Source: Achromobacter aloeverae (GTDB taxonomy: Bacteria > Pseudomonadota > Gammaproteobacteria > Burkholderiales > Burkholderiaceae_B). Taken from it: a DNA stretch of 64,000 nucleotides. The first letter of the stretch is position 1. The number at the start of each line of letters is the position of its first letter. Under the pieces are notes generated by a model. It ran no database searches. It was given only the letters and a program-made list of their open reading frames with translations, and was not told the DNA's origin. The position numbers were made by a program, and so were the translations under genes. Positions 1 to 8,304 of the stretch are shown here, piece after piece. The stretch is taken from assembly GCF_004121055.1 (NCBI RefSeq), contig NZ_PYAL01000002.1, positions 310,001 to 374,000 on the forward strand. Direction: 5' to 3'.

Positions 1-167
1 GCACCTGCATCCAACCTATCAGATCACCTTGCCGGGAGACCTCGATGAGCACTTGGCTTGATCATTGGGACCCGCGCTACACCGACCGGGTGCGGTGGCT
101 GGTCGAGATTCTACCCGTGCTGGAAGAAACGCTGGCTAGGATCGCCGGTACACGATGAGACGACGAG

Positions 168-311
168 GTGACGCCGGATCTGGTCGGACTGACCGACGTG
201 GCCGACATCGTGGGCATATCGCGGCAAAACATGCGCAAACTGATGCTGGCCCCATCCGGGAAGCTTCCCGGCGCAGGTGCATGAGAGCATCGTGTCGATC
301 TGGCACTTGCA
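168..311 (+). pseudogene. Relic of a small helix-turn-helix DNA-binding protein
   Basis: Read from the GTG at 168, the frame gives DLVGLTDVADIVGISRQNMR, which I recognise as the DNA-binding segment of a small proteobacterial HTH family. It hits a stop at 282-284. Shifting frame near 255-265 recovers PAQVHESIVSIWHL, the usual continuation after the helix-turn-helix, so the gene is frameshifted and lacks both its normal N-terminal part and its end. A 37-codon open frame at 45-158 just upstream is unrecognised and may be debris of the same or a neighbouring gene. Confidence 0.5.
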
Positions 312-425
312 GACTTCCAGGTCGTCGCCAAACGCCATGAACGCGGCAGCATCATCTTGACTAGCCCCCTTCCATTCCCCAGCGGGTCAGCGCCTTCGCC
401 GACGACCGGACACTGACGGCAGCCA
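312..425 (+). pseudogene. Fragment resembling IstB (IS21-family ATPase)
   Basis: The frame around 327 reads AKRHERGSIILTSPLPF. After a frameshift near 378-382 another frame reads VSAFADDRTLTAAMLDR. Together these resemble the C-terminal half of IstB-type IS21 ATPases, where an ERGS-(I/L)-TS segment is followed by FGDERLTAALLDR. No partner transposase, inverted repeats or ATPase Walker motifs are present, so this is a remnant. It directly abuts the HTH relic, which suggests a scar of past mobile-element activity at the edge of the island. Confidence 0.4.
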
Positions 426-482
426 TGCTGGACCGCCAGGGGGCTGCTGCTCGCCGCAGCGACTTCAGAACCGGCTTCATTC

Positions 483-1952
483 CTAGTTGCAGTAGCGGTC
501 CACATGGTCTCGAAGTGCGGCTATCTGGTCTCTGGCAAAGACGCCAGCCAGGTAGCCATCGGGCCTGACCAGCGCGGAGGCCCCCTCTTCAAGGCCGTAG
601 AACCGGGCGAACTGGCCCAGCCGATCTTCGATCTCCATGCCGGATCCGATACGGTGAATGTGCAATCCAGCATGTGGTGCGAGACTCGAGGTACCGTTGA
701 CCAGCAAGGTCCAATGCGTGCCCTTGAACAGGTTGAATAGACGCGTTGGAATGCCGCCGGCACCCTGCACAGCGGCATCAGGGGCGCGAGCGCCTGGCGC
801 TAGCGTGCTGGAGCGCCCTCCGAACGACAGTGGCGAAGTGGGATAGCCAATATCCAACTGTTGGACTTCACGGCTCCGCCTGTTGTCTCCGGTCTTGAAG
901 CCCGCAAGCAGGCGTGTAGACAGGTCGAGCACATCCGCGGCCAAAGGTCTACGTTCGGCTTCGTAGGTCTCCAGGAGCGCCTCGGGTGCGCCGGCCAGCA
1001 CGGCGGCCAGCTTCCAGCCCAGGTTGTAGGCGTCCTGCACGCTGGTGTTGAGGCCTTGCCCTCCGGTGGGAGGGTGGACATGCGCCGCGTCGCCAACCAG
1101 GAACACCGGGCCATCCCGATAACGATCAGCAAGCCTGGCGTTCATATTGTAGGTGGAGGACCAGGCAACCGACCGCACCACTACGTCCGTGCGCTTTGTG
1201 TGCAGAGCCACGCGTTCGGTCAGCCCGGCCGCCGAGAGGTCAATGTCGCCATCCAGAGGAACCGGCGCCTGGATCTGGAACAGGCCGGTGCCCGCGAGCG
1301 GGCAGATGGCCATGGGGCCTGCGTCCCCTCCGTCAAACTGGTGCCATACATCGCGCGACAGCCCCTCCAACACGACATCGGCCACGATGGCGCGCACGCC
1401 CAAGGTCTTGCCCGGAAAGCCTATCCCCAAAGTGCTGCGCACAAAGCTCCGCCCGCCATCGGCTCCCACCAGATAGCGGGCGCGGAGGGTTTCTTCGCCC
1501 TCCGGGGAAGTAAGCACGGCCTCGATCCCATTGGCGATGACCGCCATTCGGGTCAGTTCGACACCAAACTCTGGCGCATGCCCTAATTCGATCAGGCGTT
1601 CGCGCATCACCGCTTCGGTCTTGAATTGCGGGACCATCAACGGCAGGCGGTAAGGCTCGGCAGGCGTAGGGTCATTAACGCTTGTCACTTCCTGATCCAC
1701 ATGGCGGCCATCGACGGTGTACTTGCGAACAGTGGGGTAGATGCCACCCGCCGCCATGGCCCGGTCCAGGATGCCGAGGTCTTCAAAAATCTCCTGGGTA
1801 CGCGGCTGGATGCCCTTGCCGCGCGAGCCCTGGAAGGGGGAGGGAAGTTTTTCGACCAGGACAAAGCGCACTCCGCGCCGCGCCAGGTCTATGGCCAAGG
1901 TCAGGCCGGCGGCACCGGCGCCGCAGATCAGGACATCAACAGGCTCGCGCAT
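483..1952 (-). CDS. FAD-dependent aromatic monooxygenase
   Basis: The 489-aa protein belongs to the PheA/TfdB FAD-binding family, single-component flavoprotein hydroxylases that use NAD(P)H and O2 on aromatic or polyketide-like substrates. The dinucleotide-binding GAGAAG lies at residues 11-16, a GADGGRS motif near 163, and the second FAD motif GDAAHVHPPTGGQGLN near 286. The C-terminal thioredoxin-like region typical of the family follows. Length is normal. It is transcribed divergently from a MarR regulator, whose probable operators overlap the shared 49-bp gap. The substrate cannot be told from sequence. Confidence 0.9.
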   Translation of the reverse strand: MREPVDVLICGAGAAGLTLAIDLARRGVRFVLVEKLPSPFQGSRGKGIQPRTQEIFEDLGILDRAMAAGGIYPTVRKYTVDGRHVDQEVTSVNDPTPAEPYRLPLMVPQFKTEAVMRERLIELGHAPEFGVELTRMAVIANGIEAVLTSPEGEETLRARYLVGADGGRSFVRSTLGIGFPGKTLGVRAIVADVVLEGLSRDVWHQFDGGDAGPMAICPLAGTGLFQIQAPVPLDGDIDLSAAGLTERVALHTKRTDVVVRSVAWSSTYNMNARLADRYRDGPVFLVGDAAHVHPPTGGQGLNTSVQDAYNLGWKLAAVLAGAPEALLETYEAERRPLAADVLDLSTRLLAGFKTGDNRRSREVQQLDIGYPTSPLSFGGRSSTLAPGARAPDAAVQGAGGIPTRLFNLFKGTHWTLLVNGTSSLAPHAGLHIHRIGSGMEIEDRLGQFARFYGLEEGASALVRPDGYLAGVFARDQIAALRDHVDRYCN

Positions 1953-1971
1953 GATTCAATCTCCAAATAAT

Positions 1972-2032
1972 GTGTAATATGCACGTATCAGGAGATAGCT
2001 TATGGCCGAAAAAAAGAAAGTGCAAGATACAC
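1972..2032. promoter_or_regulatory. Pair of palindromic putative MarR operators
   Basis: Two 13-bp imperfect palindromes share the pattern GTGYANNNTRCAC: GTGTAATATGCAC at 1972-1984 and GTGCAAGATACAC at 2020-2032. The first is in the gap between the monooxygenase and marR-like genes; the second is inside the first codons of the regulator. Centres are 48 bp apart. Paired sites of this kind suit autoregulation of the MarR protein together with control of the divergent monooxygenase. Binding is inferred. Confidence 0.5.
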
Positions 2033-2487
2033 ATATCTCGGCTCAGTTGAAGGATCTCCATCGATCCTTGATTTCGATCGTGAGCGTGATGAACCGTCCC
2101 CGGAACGACGAGCGGCTGATTGCAGAAGCCGGCGTCCATCTGGACCAAGCGCTTTTTCGCCTTCTGGTGGTGATCGAGCGAGTGGGACCGATTGGGGTGG
2201 TCGAGCTGGCAGATCGCCTTGGCAGGGACTACACGACCATCAGCCGCCAAGTCTCCAAGCTGGAGCGGATGGGACTGGTGATCCGGCATGAGAACGCGGA
2301 AGACCGCCGGATGCGCGAAGCGGTGGTCTCTGCCCAGGGCAAGGCCATGACCGACCAGATCGATCAGGCTCGTGAGCGCTTGGCAAGAGGAATCCTCAGG
2401 GATTGGACTCCGGAAGACATCGCGAACCTGGTGCGCCTGATGCGACGGTTCGCCGAGGACTTGGAGCAAGGCACAAGGACTGGCTAG
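2002..2487 (+). CDS. MarR-family transcriptional regulator
   Basis: The 161-aa protein has the winged-helix layout of MarR. The recognition region is LADRLGRDYTTISRQVSKLE (about residues 72-91), followed by the wing with the characteristic DRR (ENAEDRRMREAVV). MarR proteins are dimeric repressors released by phenolic or other small ligands. The divergent neighbour is an aromatic flavin monooxygenase, so a ligand-responsive repressor of that gene is the simplest reading. The N-terminus is unusually lysine-rich. Confidence 0.9.
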   Translation: MAEKKKVQDTHISAQLKDLHRSLISIVSVMNRPRNDERLIAEAGVHLDQALFRLLVVIERVGPIGVVELADRLGRDYTTISRQVSKLERMGLVIRHENAEDRRMREAVVSAQGKAMTDQIDQARERLARGILRDWTPEDIANLVRLMRRFAEDLEQGTRTG

Positions 2488-2574
2488 AGAGCTTTTGAAC
2501 AGTTCGCGCCGGATTCAGTCGAACCGGCCCTCACGATTGAAGCGCATGATCCGGCGATGCAAGTACCTGGCCGT

Positions 2575-3480
2575 TCACGATGAGCCGCCACCGTCCTCAA
2601 ACGTACTAAGGCAGAGATCCACGAAGCCGCGCACTTTGGGATCCATGTAGCGGCTCGATGCGAATACGGCGTGGACAGGCGCCGGAACCTCCGCCCAGCC
2701 GGGAAGCACGCAAGACAGCGTGCCAGCAGCCACATAGGGTTCCGCCATGAAGCGCGGCAAGTGCGTGATCCCGAGTCCTGCAAGTGCGAGGTTCTTCGCC
2801 GCGATCGTGCTGTTGACGGCACAGCGCGGGGACACAGTGACTTTCTCTGTGTTCTCACCGTTTACCAGGGCCCAATTGGAACGCCCCCGCGTCGTCTTCA
2901 TGATCAGATCGTGGCGCTTCAGGTCGCCGACGGCGGAAAGCGCCGGGCCCCGCTTCAGATAGCCAGGGGCAGCATACAGCCCGTAAGACACCTCGCCGAG
3001 TTTTCGCGCCGAGAGCCCCGAATCTTCGAGCGCGCCAACACGGATGGCGACGTCAAAGCCTTCATGGATGATATCGACCAGGCGATTCGTGTATTCCGCT
3101 TCCACCGTTACTTTCGGGGCCATTCGCAGGAACGCCGCGATCCATTCGTCCACGACCATCGTTCCGAACTCGGATCCAGCCGTGAGCTTGAGCAGTCCTT
3201 TGGGCTCCTTGGACTGCTGCGCCACCGCCGCCTCCGCGGCTTCGGCGGCGGTCAGGATGCACATGGCGCGCTCGAAATAATCGCGCCCGACCTCGGTGAC
3301 GCTGAGGCGACGTGTCGAGCGGGTGAGGAGCTGTGCGCCGAGCTTCTTCTCCATGCGACTGACGATGCGGCTGATGCGCGCCTTGTCGGTGCCCAGCCGA
3401 TCCGCAGCCGTCGTGAAGGAGCCATCGGTCACGACCGCCACGAAGACGCGCATCTCCGGTAGATCGATTGATGTGTTCAT
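2575..3480 (-). CDS. LysR-family transcriptional regulator
   Basis: A complete LysR protein of about 301 aa from the ATG at 3480; a TTG at 3486 is the alternative. The N-terminal HTH (AADRLGTDKARISRIVSRME) and the substrate-binding domain are both present at normal length. It is divergent from an F420-reductase-like dehydrogenase gene. Its start lies inside a 53-bp sequence that recurs before the next dehydrogenase gene (4590-4642), so one regulator may control both. Confidence 0.9.
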   Translation of the reverse strand: MNTSIDLPEMRVFVAVVTDGSFTTAADRLGTDKARISRIVSRMEKKLGAQLLTRSTRRLSVTEVGRDYFERAMCILTAAEAAEAAVAQQSKEPKGLLKLTAGSEFGTMVVDEWIAAFLRMAPKVTVEAEYTNRLVDIIHEGFDVAIRVGALEDSGLSARKLGEVSYGLYAAPGYLKRGPALSAVGDLKRHDLIMKTTRGRSNWALVNGENTEKVTVSPRCAVNSTIAAKNLALAGLGITHLPRFMAEPYVAAGTLSCVLPGWAEVPAPVHAVFASSRYMDPKVRGFVDLCLSTFEDGGGSS

Positions 3481-3514
3481 GGACAACAGTATGTGACTTC
3501 ACCCTGTATTTATC
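3462..3514. repeat. 53-bp promoter-region repeat, copy 1
   Basis: GATC-N-ATTGATGT starts this copy and TATTTATC ends it. It matches 4590-4642: 27 of the first 33 bases and all 8 of the last 8 are identical, with the same spacing in between. It covers the LysR start codon and its upstream region. It may be a shared operator/promoter module or the product of a partial duplication. Confidence 0.6.
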
Positions 3515-3732
3515 AATCACGAAGGTAAGTCCATAGTGCGATTCATGCAACACGTCGCGCCCAATAAATACGGCGGTGGCACGGACTTGCTGCGGTTGTG
3601 AGCGTCACGGCGATCGAGACGCACACCGCCCTGTCGTTCGAACGACTTGCTTGCATCGCGGCGCGCTTAGGCGTGCGTCCCATGAAACCTGTCGGCGGGT
3701 TCCCGCCGTTCTCTCATAGAAGGAATGCGAAG

Positions 3733-4536
3733 ATGACACAGACTATCGGAATTATTGGCACTGGCCTCGTAGGCAAGGCCGTCGCGCGCCTGGCTGTCGC
3801 CGCGGGGTACAACGTCGTGATCAGCAATTCGCGTGGCCCCGACACGCTCTCGGAACTGGTCAAGGGCCTTGGCCCCCGGGCCCATGCCGGAACCGTCGAA
3901 GACGCGATCGCCGCCGGGGATATCGTCACCCTTTCGATTCCGATCGCTGCCTTCGAGCAGTTGCCGGGCGACAAGTTCGCCGGCAAGGTCGTCCTCGACC
4001 AGACGAACTACTATCCCGGTCTCGGCGACTTCCGTCGCGATGATCTGGATCAGGGCGAGCTCACCTCAAGCGAACTCGTCGCGCGTCATCTCAAGGGCGC
4101 CAAGGTCGTCAAGGGCCTTCACAACCTCAGCTGGATCCACATGCAGGCGAATGCCACACCCACGGACGATGCAAACCGCACCACGCTTCCGGTTGCCGGC
4201 GACGACGCGGGCGCCAAGCAGGCCGTGACCCTCTTCCTCGACGACATCGGCTACGACGTTGTCGACGCCGGCTCGCTCGCCGACAGCTGGCGCATCGAGC
4301 CCAGCACGGGCATCTACTTCTGGCGCTACGCCCCCGAGGTGCCGCTCGACGCCACCGACGAGGAAACCCGCCGCAAGTATCAGCAGCCGGGTAAGCCGCT
4401 GTCGCGCGACGAGGCGCGCAAGCTCGTCGACGAGGCGGTGCGCCCGTCGCCGATCGGCGGGACTTTCGAAGGCATGCCGCGGATTCACGTTCATCTTTTC
4501 TTCGAGCAGGCCAGCGCCGATACGGTCAAGAAGTAA
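3733..4536 (+). CDS. F420-dependent NADP reductase-like dehydrogenase
   Basis: A 267-aa NAD(P)-binding protein of the NADPH-dependent F420 reductase/ProC-like superfamily. The Rossmann motif IIGTGLVGKAVA is at residues 5-16, followed by SNSRGPDTL, as in NADPH-preferring members. The start chosen at 3733 is preceded by AGAAGGA; an in-frame extension to 3598 lacks family similarity. The physiological substrate is unknown, since these organisms are not expected to make F420. It is the first of three relatives in the window (others at 4702 and 28932). Confidence 0.8.
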   Translation: MTQTIGIIGTGLVGKAVARLAVAAGYNVVISNSRGPDTLSELVKGLGPRAHAGTVEDAIAAGDIVTLSIPIAAFEQLPGDKFAGKVVLDQTNYYPGLGDFRRDDLDQGELTSSELVARHLKGAKVVKGLHNLSWIHMQANATPTDDANRTTLPVAGDDAGAKQAVTLFLDDIGYDVVDAGSLADSWRIEPSTGIYFWRYAPEVPLDATDEETRRKYQQPGKPLSRDEARKLVDEAVRPSPIGGTFEGMPRIHVHLFFEQASADTVKK

Positions 4537-4589
4537 AGCTTCCGCGTCGGGCGTCTCATTGTGGGCGCCCGGTGACGGCTCACACAACC

Positions 4590-4642
4590 GATCTATTGAT
4601 GTATTGATAGACAACTGTCTGTCGTTTTTTCTGCTATTTATC
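4590..4642. repeat. 53-bp promoter-region repeat, copy 2
   Basis: Second copy of the element at 3462-3514, ending 59 bp before the next dehydrogenase gene. Read on the minus strand it still encodes MSINTSID, a near-copy of the LysR N-terminus MSMNTSID, but the frame then has no LysR similarity. An AGACA-AC-TGTCT palindrome lies at 4609-4620. Confidence 0.6.
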
Positions 4643-4701
4643 TATTTTTCGATCATCCCTAGAGTAGTGCTTTCAACACAACTGGGAAGCTCGAAAGCAA
4701 A

Positions 4702-5403
4702 ATGAAGATAGGAATTTTGAATGCCGGCAATGTCGGCAGCCGCCTGGCGCGAGCCTGGGCAACCGCAGGTCATGACCTCGTCATTGCGAAGGACGGCGAG
4801 GATCGCAAGATCGCACCGTTGCTGGCAGAACTGGGCGACCGGGCCCGGCTCGGCACGATCCGCGAGGCCGCCGAGTTCGGCGAGGCCGTTCTGTTCTCCG
4901 TCTACTGGCCGCGGGTCGACGCGATCGTCAGCGAAGTAGGCGACGCGCTCGATGGCAAGACCGTCATCGAGACCATGAACCCGCTCGGCGTCACCGCGAA
5001 TTTTCAGCATTTCCACGAACTGGACTTCATGCGCGACAACTCGACCTCCGAGGTTTTGCAGCAACGCCTGTCGAAGGCCCGGATCGTCAAGGCGTTCAAT
5101 CTGCTGGGATCGCCATTGCTTGAAGCCGCAGCGTGGTCGAAGTCGCCGGTGCAGCCCAACGTCTTCTATGTCAGCGACGACGCATCGGCCGCGCAGGTCA
5201 CGCGCGGTCTGATCGCGGATGCCGGCTTCAGGCCCATCAACGCCGGCCCCCTCAAAGGCGCCCGGCAACTGGAGCAGGCCGGCATCCTGCTGCACCACAT
5301 TGCCGAGCATGAATATGCCGGGGACGCGGACGGCCTTGTCCGGCTGGCGCTGTCGGTCATCGAGGCAAGCCCAGGCCCGGTCGTACGCGAACGGATCACC
5401 TGA
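4702..5403 (+). CDS. F420-dependent NADP reductase-like dehydrogenase
   Basis: This 233-aa protein has a short Rossmann N-terminus, MKIGILNAGNVGSRLARAWA, with NAGNVG in place of the usual GTGNVG. The NPLG/NFQHFHE and KAFN segments are typical of the NADPH-dependent F420 reductase family. It probably catalyses NAD(P)-linked reduction of an unknown small substrate in the cytoplasm. It lies downstream of the paralogue at 3733 behind its own 53-bp repeat, and is followed after 64 bp by an SDR gene in the same direction. Confidence 0.8.
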   Translation: MKIGILNAGNVGSRLARAWATAGHDLVIAKDGEDRKIAPLLAELGDRARLGTIREAAEFGEAVLFSVYWPRVDAIVSEVGDALDGKTVIETMNPLGVTANFQHFHELDFMRDNSTSEVLQQRLSKARIVKAFNLLGSPLLEAAAWSKSPVQPNVFYVSDDASAAQVTRGLIADAGFRPINAGPLKGARQLEQAGILLHHIAEHEYAGDADGLVRLALSVIEASPGPVVRERIT

Positions 5404-5467
5404 GCCACCTCGCAATCCGATCCGCAAGACCACTGAAACCACATTTCGCTTTACCTAGGAGAGTCTC

Positions 5468-6235
5468 ATGTCCCAGTCCCTCAAGGGAAAAACCGCTCTC
5501 GTCACCGGCGGATCGCGCGGCATCGGTCGCGCGATTGCCGAACGGCTTGCGGCCGATGGTGCGACCGTCGCCATCACCTACAACGCAAGCAGCGCAGGCG
5601 CAGAAGAAGTGGTTACGACTATCGAAAAAACGGGCGGCACCGCTTTCGCGCTTCACGCGGACCTCGCCGATGCTGCAGCGATCCCGGCATTGTTCGATGC
5701 GCTCGACCGCGAGCTTACTGCAAGGAAGGGAAGCAAGGCGCTCGACATTCTGGTCAATAACGCCGGCAATTCCGGCTGGGGCGGCCTTGCCGATGCGACG
5801 CCGGACGCCTGGAACACGATGTTCGCGGTTCATGCCCGCGCACCGTTCTTCGTCGTTCAATCCGCGCTGAGCCGTCTCGCCGATGGTGGTCGGATCATCA
5901 ATACGTCCTCCGGTCTGGCTACGCGCCCATTGCCGGCCGTCCCCATCTACGCCATGGCCAAGGCGGCCATCAACAACCTGACCCATGCGTTGGCGATGGA
6001 ATTGGGACCGCGCGGAATCACGGTGAACGCCGTGGCGCCGGGCTGGACGCGAACGGACATGAACGCCGCTGTACGCGAAAACGCCGACATGGTGAAGGCA
6101 ATCGAAGCCGATACCGCGTTGGGACGTTTTGGCGAAACCTCGGACATTGCCGCTGTCGTTGCTTTCCTGGCCTCCGATGAAGGCCGTTGGGTGACTGCCC
6201 AGGTGATCGAAGCCAGCGGCGGCTACAAGCTCTGA
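5468..6235 (+). CDS. Short-chain dehydrogenase/reductase
   Basis: A classical SDR of 255 aa, NAD(P)H-dependent. The cofactor motif TGGSRGIG is at residues 13-20, NNAG near 99-102, and the catalytic Y161-x3-K165 in IYAMAKAA. The C-terminal GWTRTDMN and the final GGYKL are also typical. AGGAGAG lies just before the ATG. It is most similar in style to 3-oxoacyl-ACP reductase-like SDRs, but no fatty-acid context is present, so substrate is unassigned. Confidence 0.9.
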   Translation: MSQSLKGKTALVTGGSRGIGRAIAERLAADGATVAITYNASSAGAEEVVTTIEKTGGTAFALHADLADAAAIPALFDALDRELTARKGSKALDILVNNAGNSGWGGLADATPDAWNTMFAVHARAPFFVVQSALSRLADGGRIINTSSGLATRPLPAVPIYAMAKAAINNLTHALAMELGPRGITVNAVAPGWTRTDMNAAVRENADMVKAIEADTALGRFGETSDIAAVVAFLASDEGRWVTAQVIEASGGYKL

Positions 6236-6302
6236 TTCCGTCTGGGCGGAACCCGATACACCGGAGGAAATCGGGCCATCAAGCCGTTGGCGGCGTTGCG
6301 CG

Positions 6303-6484
6303 GTGTTCCTGTCGGACGCGACGTTCCGCCCCATCCGCTTGCAGGCCAACGATTACGGCGCCGTGCGCTGGCAGCTCATGGTGATGCAGTCAGGTACCTT
6401 TGAAGCGCTGCAGCAGCCACCTGCCTGCCGGCCCAGGCAATCGATCCGCTGGATAGGCAGCCTGGAAAGGCATCACGCCTGCGG
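6303..6484 (+). pseudogene. Possible DUF2840-like fragment (mobile-element relic)
   Basis: Between the SDR and the epimerase, the frame beginning near 6303 reads RLQANDYGAVRWQLMVMQSG and then FEALQQPPACRP. This resembles the core of DUF2840 proteins carried by integrative and conjugative elements (ANxYGTxRWQL, then a proline/arginine-rich turn). No start, end or partner gene is present. The similarity is from memory and modest. The fragment ends where the truncated epimerase begins, so it marks a likely recombination junction. Confidence 0.35.
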
Positions 6485-7381
6485 ATGGCCCTTCCAACTC
6501 TTGCAAGGCACTTTGTTGCTGAGGGACGACGGGTCCGGGGGCTAGCGCGATCCGACCGCGCCGAGGCAGCCCTGAAAGCCGCAAGCATCCAGCCCATTCG
6601 CGGCGATCTTGATGCCGGCCTGGCGCCGATAACCGCTGCTGCGCAGTTGGCCGACGTCACCATTTACGCCGCTCAAGTCGCGTTCTACCGCGAGCCGGCC
6701 GTCATCCGGACGCTGTGCGATGCACTCGCCGGACGCGGCAAGACGTTGATCTTCCTATCGGGCAGCGGCGTCTTCATGCAGCGCACCGGCGGCGCGTGGA
6801 GTTCCGACAGCTTTGCCGAAGACGATCCGTTCGTGCCGGAGCCCTTGGCGCTTCCACGGGTAAAGGCGGAAGGGATTGTCCGCGCTAGCGCCGCGCAAGG
6901 CATGCGAAGCATGGTGATTCGACCGCCGATGATTTGGGGGCCGGGCGACAACGGGCCAGTGGCGAGCGTGTACCGCTCCGTCGCGCTTACGGGCGCTGCC
7001 TGCTATATCGGCTCGGGACTGGCGACCTACTCCAACGTGCATAGCGCCGACCTTGCCCGGCTGTTCTCGCTCGCCATCGCGCGCGGACAAGCCGGTGCGC
7101 TGTATCACGCCGTAGCCGGCGAAATTCCGTATCGCTGGATCGCTGAGGCCGTGGCGCATGACCTAGGGGTCAAGACGCGAAGTCTGACGGTGGACGAGGC
7201 GGCCCAGGTATTCGGTACGTTCGGGGCGCTTATCCAGTCTGCCAGCAGCCGCTCCCGTGATCCCCGGACACGAACCGAGTTGGGCTGGAAGCCCTTCCAA
7301 CTCGACCTGTTATCAGAAGTCGGCGAGCCGCGGCTGCGTGCGCTCGCGGACCCGCAATTTAACCAAGGAGCAAATTCATGA
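6485..7381 (+). pseudogene. NAD(P)-dependent epimerase, N-terminally truncated
   Basis: The frame of 298 codons matches extended-SDR epimerases from LARHFVAEGRRVRGLARSD onward, but the first beta strand and GxxGxxG nucleotide-binding loop that should precede this are absent; upstream sequence looks foreign. IFLSGSGVFMQR, the IRPPMIWGPGD segment and the C-terminal domain are intact. The ATG at 6485 has no convincing ribosome site. Without the loop, NAD(P) binding is doubtful, so I call it a probable pseudogene. Its stop overlaps the next ATG (ATGA), so it was once an operon partner of the following SDR. Confidence 0.7.
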
Positions 7382-8118
7382 AAACGCATCAAGACAAAGT
7401 CGCAATTATCACCGGTGGAAAGCAAGGCATCGGTCGCGGAATCGCCAATCTTCTTGCCGAGAGAGGCGCCAAGGTAGTTCTCGTCAACCGCGAGAGCGCC
7501 GACGAAGCGGCGAAGGCGATCGGCAATGGCGCTATCGCAGTCGCTGCCGACGTGGCGAGTGAAGGAGGATGGGCCGAGGTCGCCGGGCAGGTCGAGCACG
7601 CATTTGGTCGGGCCGACATCCTTGTACACGCTGCGGGCATCTATCCCTTGGCGACGCTTGATCAAATGACTCCTGTCGAATGGCGGCGTGTGCTCGCTGT
7701 GAATCTCGATGCGCATCTGCTCGGGGCCCGCGCGATCGTACCGCTGATGCGAAAAGCCGGCGGCGGCTCGATCGTCACTATTGGTTCGGACGCCGTCGAT
7801 ATGGTGACGCCACCCGGCATGGGGTTCTCGCACTACGTCGCGTCCAAGATGGGTGCGATCGGCTTGGTGCGCGCGCTCGCCAACGAGTTGGCGGCCGACA
7901 ACATCATTGTCAACGCCGTCCATCCCGGCATCACCGACACCGAAGGTGCCAGCGGCATGCCTAACGAGCAGAAGGCGCAGGTCTACATGATGCAGGCAAT
8001 CAAGCGCCTTGGCACGCCTGCCGACATCGCTGGTCCCGTTGCCTTCCTTACCAGCGACGACGCGCGCTTTGTGACGGGGCAGACGTTAGTGGTCGATGGT
8101 GGCTTGATGCGGCTGTGA
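7378..8118 (+). CDS. Short-chain dehydrogenase/reductase
   Basis: A complete classical SDR of 246 aa. The cofactor loop TGGKQGIG is at residues 12-19 and the catalytic Y153-x3-K157 lies in HYVASKMG. The C-terminal VVDGG signature is present. It overlaps the truncated epimerase frame by four bases (ATGA) and has AAGGAG before its start. A GGCCCAAG/CTTGGGCC hairpin follows the stop. Substrate unknown. Confidence 0.9.
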   Translation: MKTHQDKVAIITGGKQGIGRGIANLLAERGAKVVLVNRESADEAAKAIGNGAIAVAADVASEGGWAEVAGQVEHAFGRADILVHAAGIYPLATLDQMTPVEWRRVLAVNLDAHLLGARAIVPLMRKAGGGSIVTIGSDAVDMVTPPGMGFSHYVASKMGAIGLVRALANELAADNIIVNAVHPGITDTEGASGMPNEQKAQVYMMQAIKRLGTPADIAGPVAFLTSDDARFVTGQTLVVDGGLMRL

Positions 8119-8133
8119 AAAAGAGACGATGAA

Positions 8134-8164
8134 GGCCCAAGCATCGCAAGGCGTCACTTGGGCC
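8134..8164 (+). terminator. Inverted repeat after the SDR gene
   Basis: GGCCCAAG at 8134-8141 pairs with CTTGGGCC at 8157-8164 around a 15-base loop, starting 15 bp after the SDR stop. It lacks a T-tract, so intrinsic termination is uncertain. Confidence 0.3.
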
Positions 8165-8185
8165 GGACAGGGCGAGCGATGACCC

Positions 8186-8304
8186 ATGGAATTGCGCCCC
8201 TTACGATGCTTCATCGCTCCTTACGATGCTTCATTGCGGTCGCTGAAGAACTACAGTTGGTCCCCGCAGCGGAGCGACTGCACATTGAACAGTCGCCGCG
8301 CCTT
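8186..8304 (+). pseudogene. LysR N-terminal stub broken by a 20-bp tandem duplication
   Basis: MELRPLRCFIA followed, after a frameshift, by VAEELQLVPAAERLHIEQSP is the first helix-turn-helix of a LysR protein. The frameshift is explained by a direct tandem duplication of period 20: CCTTACGATGCTTCAT occurs at 8199-8214 and again at 8219-8234. After IEQSP the similarity ends and the next gene, on the opposite strand, begins. Only about 40 codons survive. Confidence 0.65.
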
